From: Intoshia linei
Lineage: Eukaryota > Orthonectida > Rhopaluridae
Direction: 5' to 3'
Length of the DNA stretch: 53,488 nt
Assembly (NCBI GenBank): GCA_001642005.1
Contig: LWCA01000109.1
Location: forward strand, 1 to 53,488
Below are positions 11,597-23,844 of this stretch, in pieces. The position numbers and the translations under genes are program-made. Within the stretch, counting starts at the first letter, position 1. Each line of letters begins with the position of its first letter. The notes below the pieces were generated by a model, which had not been told where the DNA came from, ran no database searches, and saw only the letters and a list, made by a program, of their open reading frames with translations.

Positions 11597-14500
11597 TTAC
11601 AATTTATCAGTAAACATTTTAGAATTGCTTATTGCAAAAGGTAAAAATTTTTCCGATTTAGCTTGCCGTGAACTCAAAAAATTTAAATTGGTTTGATCAT
11701 TATCAATTTCCTTCTTGATGACAGTTTTTCTCAATTTGTTAATAACATTTTTGGTTTGTACAGTTCTGAGTATGGTTGCGTTTGATTCAATCAATTTTTC
11801 TTGAATTCTAATTATATTTTGTAGGGTGTAATTTACGTTTGTTATATTATTTTGCATTTCAATTATATTTTCAGATATCAATGTGTTTGACTCTTGGATT
11901 TGTGGTTTAGATTCACTTTTGTTTTCAACTAGCATATAAAATCGCATGTTTTCTGGGTTTTGGTTTATTCGGTTGTTTCTTTTTTCGTTTTTTTTTGTTA
12001 AATAAGATAGCATACTTTTTTTTAGGGATAATGCCACTTTTGTCCCGTGGACGTTCCAAGCGTAGCTTTCTATTTTACACACTTTTGAATATGAATCGTT
12101 CATCATTGCAATCAATCTAAATTAAATATTAATACGACTGTAAAATTTCAGTTTTTGACTAGACAAGATCAGGGTACACAACCTGCGACAGTGGATAATC
12201 CATGTGATCATAATGCAATATATCATTTTACTTCAAATTATATAAATATATAAAATATATCAAGGTAAATTTTGTACGGCCGTAGTATCCAAGTAGAGTA
12301 AAGTAGTTTTGCAGCTGAATTGGTGGAAAGGTTGTGGACCCTCGACTAGATGGTGTTTACAAAAAGATTGAAAAGTTGAAATCCTTTTTTGATTTCGTAA
12401 ATTAGAATATTCTACTTGTTAGAAATTCTTTCAAACATTAAATGATTTTAAGATGCAGGAATCTATGTTATAATACATAGTATAATTATACTTAATTTAG
12501 GTGTCTCAACAGTTTTTATAAAAATTCCTTAGTTAATTAAATTGAATCTCGGTCTAACTTTCATTAAATAATGATTCAACAACAAATAAAATAAGTGTTA
12601 CAACACGGTGTGCAATGCGAATCTTCATACGATTATGATTTACATGTATATGTGTCACCTGAATTATTTAATGGAGAAGAAATCAAAATTATAATTTCAC
12701 AAAACATAAATTCTTGGAAAGTTTTTAAAATCATTAATCGTAAATCTAAGCCTAATCAACTTACATCTTCATGATCAAAATCCAAAATTATTCATTTTAT
12801 TAAAAATGAAAAAAGTCATGAAATTGAATAAAACAACATTGTCGGATAGTTTTTAAAATTATGAGAATTATCATAAAACATTAAAAACTTAAACTTACAG
12901 GATTAAAACTCCAGATTACCTTTTTTTAAAGAATCAAGAGTCCTAAAATTAAAAAATAATTCAATCTCACAAATTAACACTTTCACGGTAATTTCTAGAT
13001 AGATTTTTAATTTAAACCTTTATGAGTGAAATATTGTACAATTTAAGCCATTTTAAATTTAATTTTTATTTATTTTATTATTTTTGTTAATATTTATGTA
13101 TATATAATAATATAAATGTTAATATTATTTACGAAATTTTTGTAAAATGTGGTCTCATTATTTCAAATTGAGCATTAAAAAAAATATATATTCTTAAGTA
13201 TCGGTGTATCAGATCTCGCAGAGCTAACAGCTGTTTGTACGAAGTACATAACAGTCAATTTCATAATGGTTCTTTACTTATATAAAAATAAATGTCTATG
13301 TGTGTAACGATTTATTGAAAAAATTGACAGTCGCACGATTTAAAAAACTCAATGTCTAGTACAGTTTTTCCTAGAACGTGTTTTTATCCATTTTTCAGTT
13401 TCAGAATTTCAGTCCTTCAGTGTCAAAAACCCAATATCCCCTTTTGTTTAAAAAGAAATCAACCCGTAAATTTAATAAAACATACATTCTGGGACCAATT
13501 TTAAAATCATTAACATTGTCGTTAATCTCAGCTTCAGAAACGCATATATTTATGGTCAAAACCCTAAATTACCCTTTTTTTTTAAAAATAAAACATATCT
13601 TAAATTTTTTTTAAACGTAAATTCTGTCATAATTTTTAAATTCATAGACATTATCATAAATGGAAACCTAAAAAAAATAATTTTCACGGTCAAAACCCCA
13701 CATTACCAATTTTGTTTAAAATAAGAATAGCTCTAAAATTTAAAAAAAAATAACAGATGGTTTTGTTTAAAATTTAAATTAAAACCACAACAACGAATTA
13801 CTAAAAGTAATACAACTTTGTTATTATCATTTTTATATTTTTACAATCGATGTGCAATATTGGTAAAATTCATCTGAAATATGTTTCTAAAGTGCTAATT
13901 CCGTTAATTATTGATACATAATTGGTATTTTTAATTATTTATTAAATTGGTACTGAATATATGTTATCACATTAAAAATGACAAAATAGGTTTTTACAAT
14001 TTTATTTTTTATTTATTATTTATAATTCTGGAATTTATGCTATTTATGACAATTTTTAGGATTGGACTGTTTTTTGTTTATTTTTAATATTATACACACC
14101 TTCTGTCTAATAAATTATAAAAATGGGATAACAATTTTTTATAAATTTCTTTACACAAATGTTAACAAAATAAATTTAACGTGGAATAATTCACTTTAAA
14201 TTAAAAGGTAATGTGATATGAATTTCCTTATTTAATTTATTTTTCTGATAGAATAAAAATGTCGGTCCTCGGCAGAGATTGGATGCTGATTGTACGAAGT
14301 ACATAACAATCAAGTTAGTATAATATAAAAATAAAATTACAAATTGAGCAAAACAACACTGGACAAAATGATGTAAATGACATAAATAGCATTTAAATAG
14401 CCGTACAATTGATTATCCAACGGATAACTTGTGGACGCATCAACATCTTCAAAGATATACTCCATTCCAACCATCATATTAAAAACAAGCAAAGCAGTTT

Positions 14501-17500
14501 TAAGAGGGTTTGAGTATTTTGAACTGTAATAATGGCTGGATTCAAATAAACCATGTATTCCAAATGTAAAAGCAGCAAAGATAATAGCATACACAACAAA
14601 AAAGCGTGCAATATCATTAACGATAATATCTTTGAGGGTTATAGAAAGAGAATAAACCTAAAAATATACTAAATTAAGCAATATTAATAAAAAACTTGTC
14701 TAATCCCTTTAGTAAAAAAAATGGTATAAAGCCATCCAAGAATAATGACCATTGGTAATAAATAAACAGAAATAACTAAATCCATAATATGAGTAGCAGT
14801 CCAAACGATAGAAATAAGCATAAAAAATAATGCAACAACCAGCTGATATTTAAAATCAAACCCAGAAGAAAAATCGTTGGTAATTTTCTTGAAAGACAGA
14901 GGAGTAATTTGGTTTTGTTTAGATTTTCGTTTAAATACACGAGATTCGATAATAACATCGATATAAAGTTGAAACAAAAAGAGAAGCAATGGCCAAAGAA
15001 GTGCAGTAATATGTACATAAGATTTTGGCCCAGATTTTTTGATACTGACATATTGAGACGTAATGGTAACATTTATAACATGTTCCAAGTTATACGATGA
15101 ATAGGAAGTCATGCAGAAAATAATCATGTACATTATATGTAAAATCATGAGGGTAAAGTAGCAATACTTGTAATAATTAGAATAATTTTTCACAAGGTGG
15201 TTCATGGGGCACAGTTTCAGCATAGTATCAGAAATGTGAATATCGTCTTTGTTTAGTATATATTCCAAGTATGATAATTCGCCATTCGTATGAACTTTCT
15301 TTGAAATGGATGTAAACGGAGTCATATTGGTTACATCGTAAATAGTATACTTTCGAGTCAACACTTTCATGTTTTCTCTTTGTAATTGCGTCAGTTGAGA
15401 TTCAGATATGAATTTATTGAATACTGGTTGTTTAATTTGGTAATTTATAAAGGTGTTTTTACATATGGTATAAAACTGGTCGCCGTTCATATTTTTGTTT
15501 TCATCGTTATAATTCAACAACACAGAGGGTAGTATATGATAAACGCGATTCATTCCCATAATAGCTTCCATAATGGTTGTACAATTCATTAAAATGGCAT
15601 ATTGAAGCACATTATGACCATCCATATCGACAAGGTTTTCGAATAAAAATTGTACAATTTTACTATGAGTCACATCAAAGCTAGAATGTTTAATTTTGTC
15701 AGTCTCAATAAATTCTCGAGTTTGAATTATATTTGTACTAAATTTATGTTTAATCATTGCTTTTGCTAGATCGGGATACAAGTGACTAAATGAATTGTAC
15801 CATTTCGTGGCATGGTCAATTAATTTGTAAAAAATTGTCAAATACGATTCTAATGAAACCTTTACTAAATTATCGCATGATTTTTCATTAATATCCAAAT
15901 TTGTAGATATAATGTTTTTCAATTTCCGGCTTTCCGCTGTACCGACAGTTTCATTAATTTGTCTTTTCCAACAAGCCATGAAAGCATCAATAAGAACATG
16001 AAATACCGTTTTTTTTTCTTTATTTTGAACTCCCAGGTCTAAAGTAGATCCACATTTTTCCATCAACAAATCCAGTTTATCGATAGATCCTTTTATGACA
16101 ATCAAATGCAATGGGGTGGATTCGAATTCATTCTTACAGTTAATGTCTACAGTTGAAGATTCCATACAAACAAAAATATTTAGATATTCTTTGAATGTAA
16201 CAAAATCTGCGAGAGCCGCTTCATGGATGCTGGTATTTCCGTTATCGTTTATAATTTTCGGATCAATGTAACATAAAATTTCGAGTAAATTATTAGCTTT
16301 GTTTTTTATGGCTACATTTAAGGCAGTGTCTTTATTGGCATTTTTCATGTGAATTGTTTCCCAGGATTGCGTTTTAACCATTGTTCGAAATAAAACATTT
16401 AAGGTGTCATATTTTCGCTTTGGGTCCACTCTGGAACGTGCAACTACATGCAATGGGGTTTCGTTGTTTATGTTCGTTTCTTGGCATTTTTTATTATCAT
16501 ATTTCATTAAATGCTCGACCAACTCGAAATGTCCTTCTTCGCAGGCAACATGTAGCAATGTGTTTTTTTCATGGTTTGGCTCTACGTCTTTCAAGTAATC
16601 TGAAAATTCAATTATAAAGTCCAAATGTCCGTATTTTGTTGCAACGTGTAACCAAGAATCGTTAGAGTTTTTGTGCACTTTTGATATATAATTTATTATA
16701 TCCCAATTTAATATAATCCTTGCCTTGTCAGGGTAATTGTACTTGGCTGCCAATAACAATGGACTAGTGTTGCTCACTTTTCGCTTATCACCAGCTTTAT
16801 TAATTCGATAACGCATCCACAAGTGCAGTAATTCTAACAAATCTTTATCTTTTGAGTTTAGAGCCGAATCCCAAATGGATATGTTGTCATTGTTAACTTG
16901 GTCAGTGTATGCGTTTCTTTGTAGTAGCAGAGCTACAGCCTGCAATTGACTTTTTTCGCATGCCAGATTTAGAGGATTATCTCCATGGTCATCGGTAGCA
17001 TCAATGTTTGCTCCAGCGTTCAGCAAAATTTTAACACAATCTGCATTTCCAAAATTACAGGCCAAATGCAGTGCAGTCACTCTCCCATAAATGGTTCTAG
17101 TTACACTAATTTGCGAATTTACCAGTTTAGAAAGAATTTTGGGGTAATCTAAAGAAGCTGCCAAACAACATAGACATGGAATCCCCGTTTTTCGTTGTGC
17201 GTGTATATTTGCTCCACCTTCCTCAATCAAAATTTCAACACTTTCATAGTGACCATAACGTACAGCCCAATGCAAAGGAATCGACCCCTTATCGTTAGGC
17301 GTATCTACATTGGCTTTCCTAGCAATAAGCTCTTTTACAGTTTCTACTTTATTAAATCTTACAGCCCACAAAATAGGAGTATCCAGTTTATTATTTCGTA
17401 TGTTAACATCAAAATCGTTATCGTTTAGTAGACAAACAACTTTTGTATGTCCATACAATGCAGCCAACAGCATGGCATTCATGTGCCGGGAACGTTGACC

Positions 17501-18313
17501 TTTAACTGAATGAATCATAAACAATTTGTGTGTCTTTTTCAATTCTGGTTTATGCGCGCACCGTTGAAAATACAACTTTACTAAATCGGCATCACCTTTT
17601 ATGGACAATTGGTGCAGTACACTCATATCCGTGGGCATATTGTCAACAATTATACTGTAAACATGTAATACTGCTTTAAGAGGAGCATTAGTCATTAAAT
17701 ATGTACAAATTTTGGTGGAAGTATCACTTTCTAGTGCTATATTAATTGCATTTTTATTATTCTTAAATTTCAATTGCGCCCATTTACCATTACTGCAAGC
17801 TGGTGATTGAGTTATTAAATCTATCAAATCATTGTAATATTTATCATCACAACAAAACATTTCAAATTCGGCAATTAATTTTAAATTACTGGACATGCGT
17901 CTAATAGATCTTGCTTGAGATACAGATTTAATAGCACCAAGGGAAATACTATTCTTGTCATTTTTGGCGTCTATTAAATGTAAATTTTCCGATTTTTCTT
18001 CTTCTTCTTCATCTTCTTCTTCTTCTTCATCTTCTTCTGCTTCTTCTTCTTCTTCTTCTTCCTCTTCATTCAAATTTAAATTTTCATATTGCTTTTTTCG
18101 TAATTCTTTTAACCCCTTTGATTCCTTTGAAGTACTATCACTTCTTTTTTCAACAGCAAAGTCAAATTGAGTTAAATCGAATTTAATTTTTTTAGTTGCT
18201 TCTTTCTAGAATCATTTATTAATTTTTAGATTAAAATTTCAAATTTAAAAAAAAACGTTTACTTGTTTTAATCGCTTTTCCAACTCTTTGTAATCCCCAT
18301 CAACTTGAGCCAT
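11597..18313 (-). CDS. TRP-family cation channel with long ankyrin-repeat domain
   Basis: A plasma-membrane cation channel of 1465 residues, joined in phase from four exons: 18263-18313, 14696-18205, 14341-14657 and 11597-12116. Exon 1 encodes MAQVDGDYKELEKRLKQ. A Glu-rich stretch follows at about residues 63-90, then roughly 15 ankyrin repeats (examples TALHLACNFGNADCVKILL, NTLLHVACEEGHFELVEHL). A six-helix channel region begins near residue 1030. Exon 3 carries S5, the pore turn (MMVGMEYIFE) and most of S6. The join to exon 4 makes LLNLLIAMMNDSY, the S6 end typical of TRPC/TRPN channels. The tail is coiled-coil-like (about residues 1390-1430). The mix of a TRPA-like ankyrin count and a TRPC/TRPN-like S6 leaves the subfamily open. 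Intron 3 (2224 nt) is full of repeats, so exon 4 looks like a separate 172-residue ORF if not joined. A decayed duplicate lies upstream. Confidence 0.9.
12170..12343. mobile_element. Short hAT-type MITE in TRP intron 3
   Basis: A 174-bp element with inverted ends CAGGGTACACAACCT and (complement of right end) GAGGGTCCACAACCTTT. Flanking octamers GACAAGAT and GACTAGAT match at 7 of 8 positions, as expected for a hAT target duplication. There is no coding capacity. Confidence 0.7.
12660..13010. repeat. Family A repeat, degraded, in TRP intron 3
   Basis: Words such as GATCAAAATCCAAAATTA, AAATTCTTGGAAAGTTTTTA and GGATTAAAACTCCAGATTAC recur with a spacing of about 130 bp and match other family A copies loosely. 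Confidence 0.5.
13195..13300. repeat. First copy of a hairpin-bearing repeat in TRP intron 3
   Basis: It shares GCAGAG...TTTGTACGAAGTACATAAC and the following TATAAAAATAAA with a second copy at about 14250-14340, about 1.05 kb away in the same orientation. The shared core can fold: CTGTT pairs with AACAG around GTAC-GAA-GTAC. See the matching finding. Confidence 0.5.
13385..13775. repeat. Family A repeat: three ~133-bp units in TRP intron 3
   Basis: Units begin near 13420, 13553 and 13686 with GTCAAAAACCCAATATCC, GGTCAAAACCCTAAATTACC and CGGTCAAAACCCCACATTAC. The first unit carries ACATACATTCTGGGACCA, nearly identical to the first unit of the 7185 copy. This suggests that units in the same position of the array are the most similar between copies. 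Confidence 0.7.
14250..14340. repeat. Second copy of the hairpin-bearing repeat
   Basis: It shares TTGTACGAAGTACATAACA with the copy at 13195-13300 and lies just inside intron 3 next to TRP exon 3. Its outer stem is TGATTGT pairing with ACAATCA, different in sequence from the stem of the first copy but in the same place. Confidence 0.5.
18000..18068 (-). repeat. In-frame GAA/GAG/GAT triplet repeat in TRP exon 2
   Basis: On the minus strand this stretch encodes an almost unbroken run of Glu with a few Asp and Ala, before KSENLHLIDAKND. It is a trinucleotide tract that may vary in length between individuals. The reading frame stays open through it. The decayed TRP duplicate lacks this part. 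Confidence 0.85.
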
Positions 18314-20109
18314 AATACTGGTTGATATACAATGTTAATTATTATTACTATATTTTGTAAATAGCAACGATTTCGGCTTTATGAAATACTTTATGTAGTA
18401 GAATGAATTTAACAGTAGATTTACTTTTCAAGCAAATATTTATTTTAGTGAATTTTAAAATAGTTTGGCAGGGTTAACTTTCTAACTAAATTTCATTTAA
18501 ATAATTAAAAACTACAATTTTTGAAAAATTTCACATAGACTGTCTCAAGAAAAAATTCATTTACATTTAAATTTAAACAATAGTTAATTTTTCAAATTTA
18601 GTTTAGGTTTCGAAGTTTACATTATAAATATTGTGTAGTAATTTAATTATTTTATAAATTTGATTAGTAATATACAACAGTACAATTGTACATTGTAAAA
18701 GCGTATAATATTCAAAAATTTTTCCTTTTTATATAATTCTTTCGTATTAAATGTTTTTATTAGCATGTTGATAGAATTGTATTTTCTAAATCTAAATCTA
18801 AATGACTCATCTGAAATGGTGCACTTGAGCGCACTAGTGAGTTAAAATAAAAACCACTATACCTTTATACTACAATAGAATAACAATAAGTTAGGTCATC
18901 AAACCTATTTTATATTATCTATATTTATGTTAGCGAATCAGTGAAAGAGTCGGACAATGAGCCAGTCCCACCAATGCTAACTCATATATGATGTAAAAAA
19001 ATTACAAAATTTAGAGGACACTAGAAAAATTATAAATGGAATAATATTTATTTACACTACTGGTTGAAATAAGAGTGATACACGCAAAGCCGACCCAGCT
19101 ACACTCGAATCCCCAAAATGATAATGAACCGTGCAAAAAAATTTTTAAAATAAAATACGTAACATAATCAGATAATATATAATTAATAAAAAAATTTAAT
19201 GCATATATCCTAAGTTAGGATTCCTAACTTATATACATTAATCTAAAATCGTACACAAGATGATTTAGCCCACTGATCTCAACGGTGGGGAATCACCCCA
19301 TTGGGGCCGATTTTTTTATATTATTTCACAAAATACATAATTTAAAATTTTTCTTGATCGTTTGATTAGTGTTAAAATCGTTTCCTTAATTTTTTTAACT
19401 AAAACATACAACAGTATTTTATTTTTTTAAGAGAATTATTAGTTCTATAGGTAGATTGAAAAAATGTGTCAATTTTGATTTAGGGGGCAATTCTAAAAAA
19501 AGGCTGGAAACAAGTGCAGTATACTAAGATAGTTGTATCTATACGCTTAATGAAATTTGTTTATTTATTTTTTAATTTTTTTATCGATAAATTAACAATC
19601 CCAATCAATACGGACATAATAAAATCAAATTTATAGAAACCATTATATTTAAAATTTTTAACTCGAATCACCGTACATCATTAATATTTCAGAACATTTT
19701 TCTTACCTGTACAATGGACACAGTCCGCGTGCTTACCCAACACTTCTGGTAGCCGTAAAAGAGTTTGGCCACAGTCCGAAACACGATTCGAATATGAACT
19801 TCAAAAATTACTTTAAGAACCGATGCAGGATATTTTAATTATCTTCAAAATGATTAATTGTGATTGTTCAGTAAGTCCTTAATGAAATTTAATCCGTGCA
19901 TAAATACGAACTTTGGACTCAGTTGCAGAACTCTACAGTTTAGAATCTAACCGTGTGATTTAAAATATGTTTTCGTCAATTTTTTTTTTTTTTAAATTAA
20001 TAACTTTTAATATTTTTTAACTTAATTTAAAAAATATGCACCTTAAAAATGAAATTTAATAAGAAAAACATGATACATGTAAAAGAAATAGATTTCATGA
20101 GTAGACAAA
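18314..20109. other. Intergenic between TRP gene and its decayed duplicate
   Basis: No coding exon was recognised. Around 19271-19312 there is a CACTGATCTCAACGGTGG... GGGGAATCACCCCATTGGGG motif of the kind found at hAT-type MITE ends, but no clear partner end was located. The rest is AT-rich. Confidence 0.4.
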
Positions 20110-22543
20110 ATTCACTTGTTTAATATTAAAATTTATAAAGGTACTTTTACATATTCATTCAAATTGCTCGTTTTTTATTGACAATTGATTTTAATTATCA
20201 ATACAGGTATTTAAATGCACTGGTTATATCTTATAAACTCGGTCCAATCCCATAATTGCTTCAATTATAGTATTGCAATTATTCATTATAGCGTATTCTA
20301 TTACATTAAGATTGTTACTATCTCGTAATTCTTTCAAAAAAAAGTGTAAAACCTTTTCGTGTGTGTCATCATACTAAAAATTTTTTTTCTATTGATTTGT
20401 TTAGATTTGAGTGGTTCATTTTTAACATTTTTTAAAATATCTATCTTCTATTTTTGTCTTTTCATTGTCACAAATTTAATTAATTCTGGGTATAAATCTT
20501 TAACATTTTTGTACCATTCAGATACGTAATTGATTTGTAAAAAATTTTTATATACGATTCTAAATAAATTGCTTTTTTTTTTAGATGAAAAATTTATACA
20601 ATTATTAATTTCTCCATTAACTAAATTGTCTTGTATATTTTTTGATATGCTACTTTCTGAGGTACCTAGTGTCTGGTAATTTTGTTTTTTTCAGTTATAC
20701 GTGAAACCATCTATGAGAATATGAAATATCGACTTTTTTTCATTATTTTGAACACTCAAATCCAATCTTTTACCACATTTTTCAATTAAAAAATTCAATT
20801 TATCAATTTTGCCGTTCAGAACAATTAAGTGTAATGCAGTAGAATTGTTCACATTTTTAAAATTGAGGTCAATAAGTTCCTTGAGGACAAAAATATCTAT
20901 GTATTCTTGAAATGTATCAAAATTTGATAAAGCAGCTTTGTGGATACTGCAATTTCCAGTGATATTTAAAATTGTAGGGTCCATACAATTTAAAATGTCT
21001 AGTAAATTATGGGCATTGCTTTTTAAGGCTACATTTAGGGCAGTATCGTTATTCCCATTTTGCATGTGAATTGTTTCCCAAGATTGCGTTTTAATCATTG
21101 TTCGAAATAAAACATTTAAAGTGTCATATTTTCGCTTTGGGTCCACTCTGGAACGTGAAACTACATGCAATGTAGTTTCGTTGTTTATGTTCCTTTCTAG
21201 GCATTTTTGATCATATTTCATTAAATTCTCGACCAACCCACAATGCCCTACTTCACAGGCAACATGTAGCAATGTGTTTTGTTCATGGTTTGGTTCTATG
21301 TCTTTCAAGTAATCTAAAAATTCAATTATAAAGTCCAAATGTCCGTATTTTGCTGCAACGTGTAACCAAGAATCGTTAGAATTTTTGTGCACTTTTGATA
21401 TATAATTTATTATATCCCAATTTAATATGATTTTTGTCTTGTACTGGTAATTGTACTTTGCTGCCAATAATAAAGAACTAATTTTGCTCACTTTTCTCTC
21501 ATAACCAGATTTATTAATTCGAAAACGCAACCACAAGTGCAACATTCCAATAAATCATCATCTTTTGAGTTTAAGGCTGAATCCCAAATGGACACGTTTT
21601 CATTGTTAACTTGGTCAGTGTATGCATTTCTTTGCAGTAGCAGAGCTACAGCGTGCAATTCACTTTTTTCACATGCTAAATTTAGAGGATTATCTTTGCG
21701 GTCATCGGTAGCATCAATGTTTGCTCCAGCATTAAGTAAAATTCTAGCACACTCTTTGTAACCAAAATTACTGGCCAAGTGTAAGGCAGTCACTCCTCCG
21801 TCAATTGCTCGTGTCACACTGATTTTTGACTGTACAAGTTTAACGAGAATTTTTGAGTAATTTAATGAAGCTGCCAAACAACATAGACACGTAATAACAA
21901 TAAAGAAATATGAGTGAAAATTTATATATTCATTCCTTCGAAATTTCTAAAATTATCATGTTCACTATTAAAAAAATAGGATCAAATAAGGAACACTAGG
22001 AAATTATAAATTGTATTAATTCTTAATCATATATTCAATGATGGAAGGTTCTTCTTTCTTTTAAATTGGTATACAGTCAATTTTGTTCTATATGAACATG
22101 AATGGATCAGGTTTTGATCATGTTCATACTATACTGTAATATGAACATATATGAATGGCGATAATAATATAATTAAAAGTTTCGAAATGTCCAATCAATG
22201 TTTGTTCAAACAAAATTGTAGTGTTCATATTGAGGTTAGTTCATATTCTAGGATGTTTATATAAAACAGAATTGACTGTATATAATTTCATTCATAGCAC
22301 ATATATCTCACCAATGGTTTCAGCAAAAACTTTTTCAAGATTATGAATATGCATAATTGCCTCAGCGTAATAGCAGTACATATCAAGTGCGTAATATAGT
22401 TACACGTGTTTATGATTCATAAACTATTTTAGTATTCATTTTTTTAAACATAGAAATGGCTTTCCGGAAACACTGAATCAATAAAATTCTACCTTAGACA
22501 GCCTTTTTTCCAATTCTTTATAATCTCCATCAATTTGTCCCAT
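20110..22543 (-). pseudogene. Decayed duplicate of the ankyrin TRP channel gene
   Basis: Exon 1 (22493-22543) is intact: MGQIDGDYKELEKRLSK with the same phase-0 donor position as the functional gene. Homology to exon 2 resumes only at 21886, in the middle of an ankyrin repeat, without an acceptor site. The N-terminal third of the ankyrin domain is therefore gone and 600 bp of unrelated DNA, including a mariner-type MITE, lies in between. A one-base deletion near 21535 shifts the frame (21488-21877 and 20691-21545 are the two open pieces). A TGA near 20690 replaces the Trp of the functional copy's CWKRQ. Recognisable but broken homology continues to about 20110 (NVIEYAIMNNCNTIIEAIMG; CKSTFINFNIKQ). 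No transmembrane region is found. The ankyrin part around 21100-21540 is still very close to the functional gene. Confidence 0.88.
22074..22278. mobile_element. Tc1/mariner-type MITE within the TRP duplicate
   Basis: A 205-bp element flanked by TA on both sides. Its inverted ends pair over about 26 bp with few mismatches: left CAGTCAATTTTGTTCTATAT, right (complement) CAGTCAATTCTGTTTTATAT. It occupies part of the DNA that replaced the missing ankyrin segment of the decayed TRP copy. Confidence 0.8.
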
Positions 22544-23008
22544 AATACCCAGAGTACAAGAGTAATGAATAATTATATATTAAATTTCGTATTTATTTGG
22601 GACTAATAAAACATACCCTCATTAATTTCTTTCTACATAATTAAGTATACAACTAAATCAATTTCTTAGTTCACAGTATTATAATTTAGATTTAGTTATT
22701 CTACAAAATATAATAACAAGTTAGTCAAAATATTAATCAATAAGATAGAACAAATGCACCAAATACCTTGATACTTATTCATAAAAAAATTTGTAAATAT
22801 TGATATAGATAAACTACATTTGTAAGTAAAAACATATTCGCGTGGTTAATTTCGTATAAACCAACAGAACAATAAATAATGTCAAAACAAAACATTTCTA
22901 AAATTAGATAATTTGTTAACAAAAATATCAGTCTCAACAATTCAATGTAAATTTTTACAAACATTAGTATAATCTCAATTTTCAGCAATTTGTCGATAAT
23001 AATTGAAT

Positions 23009-23844
23009 ATGGCAATGAACATTGATACAGACGTAAAAAAAAAATTAATAAATCTTGTAGAATTTGAATCACATGATAATGGACCCCAAAAAATTTTAAA
23101 TCAATGTCAAGTTTATCAAGTTTACTGCAAATTACCTTCAATAAATGATGTTTTTCTATACTTTAAATCTAAAAAAAACTCAAAAACAAACTTGAACCTG
23201 GACCTCGACCCAAACTTAACAAAATGCAATTTGAATTTTGTAAACAATTTAAATATTCTCAAAATCAATTTAACTATTACAATGGACGCTTTATCTCATT
23301 ATAACTACCATGTACATTTAAATACCAAACCTAATTTTACCATACCTAAAAACCAATCAAATTACACTGCAATAAAAAATAGGAATGAAAATTGGATAAA
23401 ATTTAATGGAAATTGTTCAAATTTAAATAATGATGATTGTTTTAGTTTATGTATGGAATATAATCAATTGAAATATATCAATTTTTATAGAATTTTTATT
23501 CAAGATGTGGCGACCACTTATTTATGTAAGTTTTCATATTTTTTATACATTGTATCTGTTTAGCCATTGAAAAGTTCCAAAATGTAAAGGTCGGTTTAAA
23601 TTTTAGTCAAAATATAGTGAATAGTATCTTTGAAGAAAATATTTCAGTCACTGAGAAAATAGAAAAACCTGTCGCACAATCTCAAATTAAAAATTTACTA
23701 AACAAAATTAGAAATACTTTCCAACATGTTCATAATCATACATTTAATTTGGACTTTGTACATAAAAATCAAATTGAAAACGAAGACGACCAAGAAAAAC
23801 CAAAATATATTACATTTTACAAAAATCTTCATTCAAAATTGTAG
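23009..23844 (+). CDS. Unidentified two-exon protein, 265 residues
   Basis: Exon 1 is 23009-23525 and exon 2 is 23564-23844, separated by a 38-nt GTAAGT...AG intron that joins in phase (TTYL|SIEKF). The start is the ATG at 23009; an in-frame TTG six bases earlier is not needed. The product is rich in Asn, Lys and Ile, has no signal peptide or membrane segment, and shows no motif I recognise. A Cys/Asn-rich middle (about residues 100-160, including NNDDCFSLCMEYNQL) precedes a C-terminal helical part with QIKNLLNKIRNTFQHVHNH. Two long exons without stops in such AT-rich DNA, plus a good intron, argue for a real gene. It could be a fast-evolving subunit of a known complex; I cannot say which. 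The decayed TRP copy lies divergently about 465 bp upstream. Confidence 0.75.

Noticed and set aside
11597-12115. A 172-residue minus-strand ORF that looks like a separate small coiled-coil gene
   Set aside because: An acceptor just before it (TTTAG at 12117-12121) and the phase join it to TRP exon 3 to complete S6 (NLLIAMMNDSY). It is the channel's last exon.
13378-13614. A 78-codon plus-strand ORF in TRP intron 3
   Set aside because: It lies entirely in family A repeat units, and the same frame is not kept open in other copies.
17955-18170. A poly-Ser plus-strand ORF
   Set aside because: It is the antisense shadow of the Glu-rich triplet repeat in TRP exon 2.
22309-22398. Minus-strand 29-codon ORF (MYCYYAEAIMHIHNLEKVFA) between exon 1 and the rest of the TRP duplicate
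   Set aside because: It reads like protein but is too short, has no acceptor, and no neighbouring exon. It could be a relic of inserted DNA; not supported as a gene.
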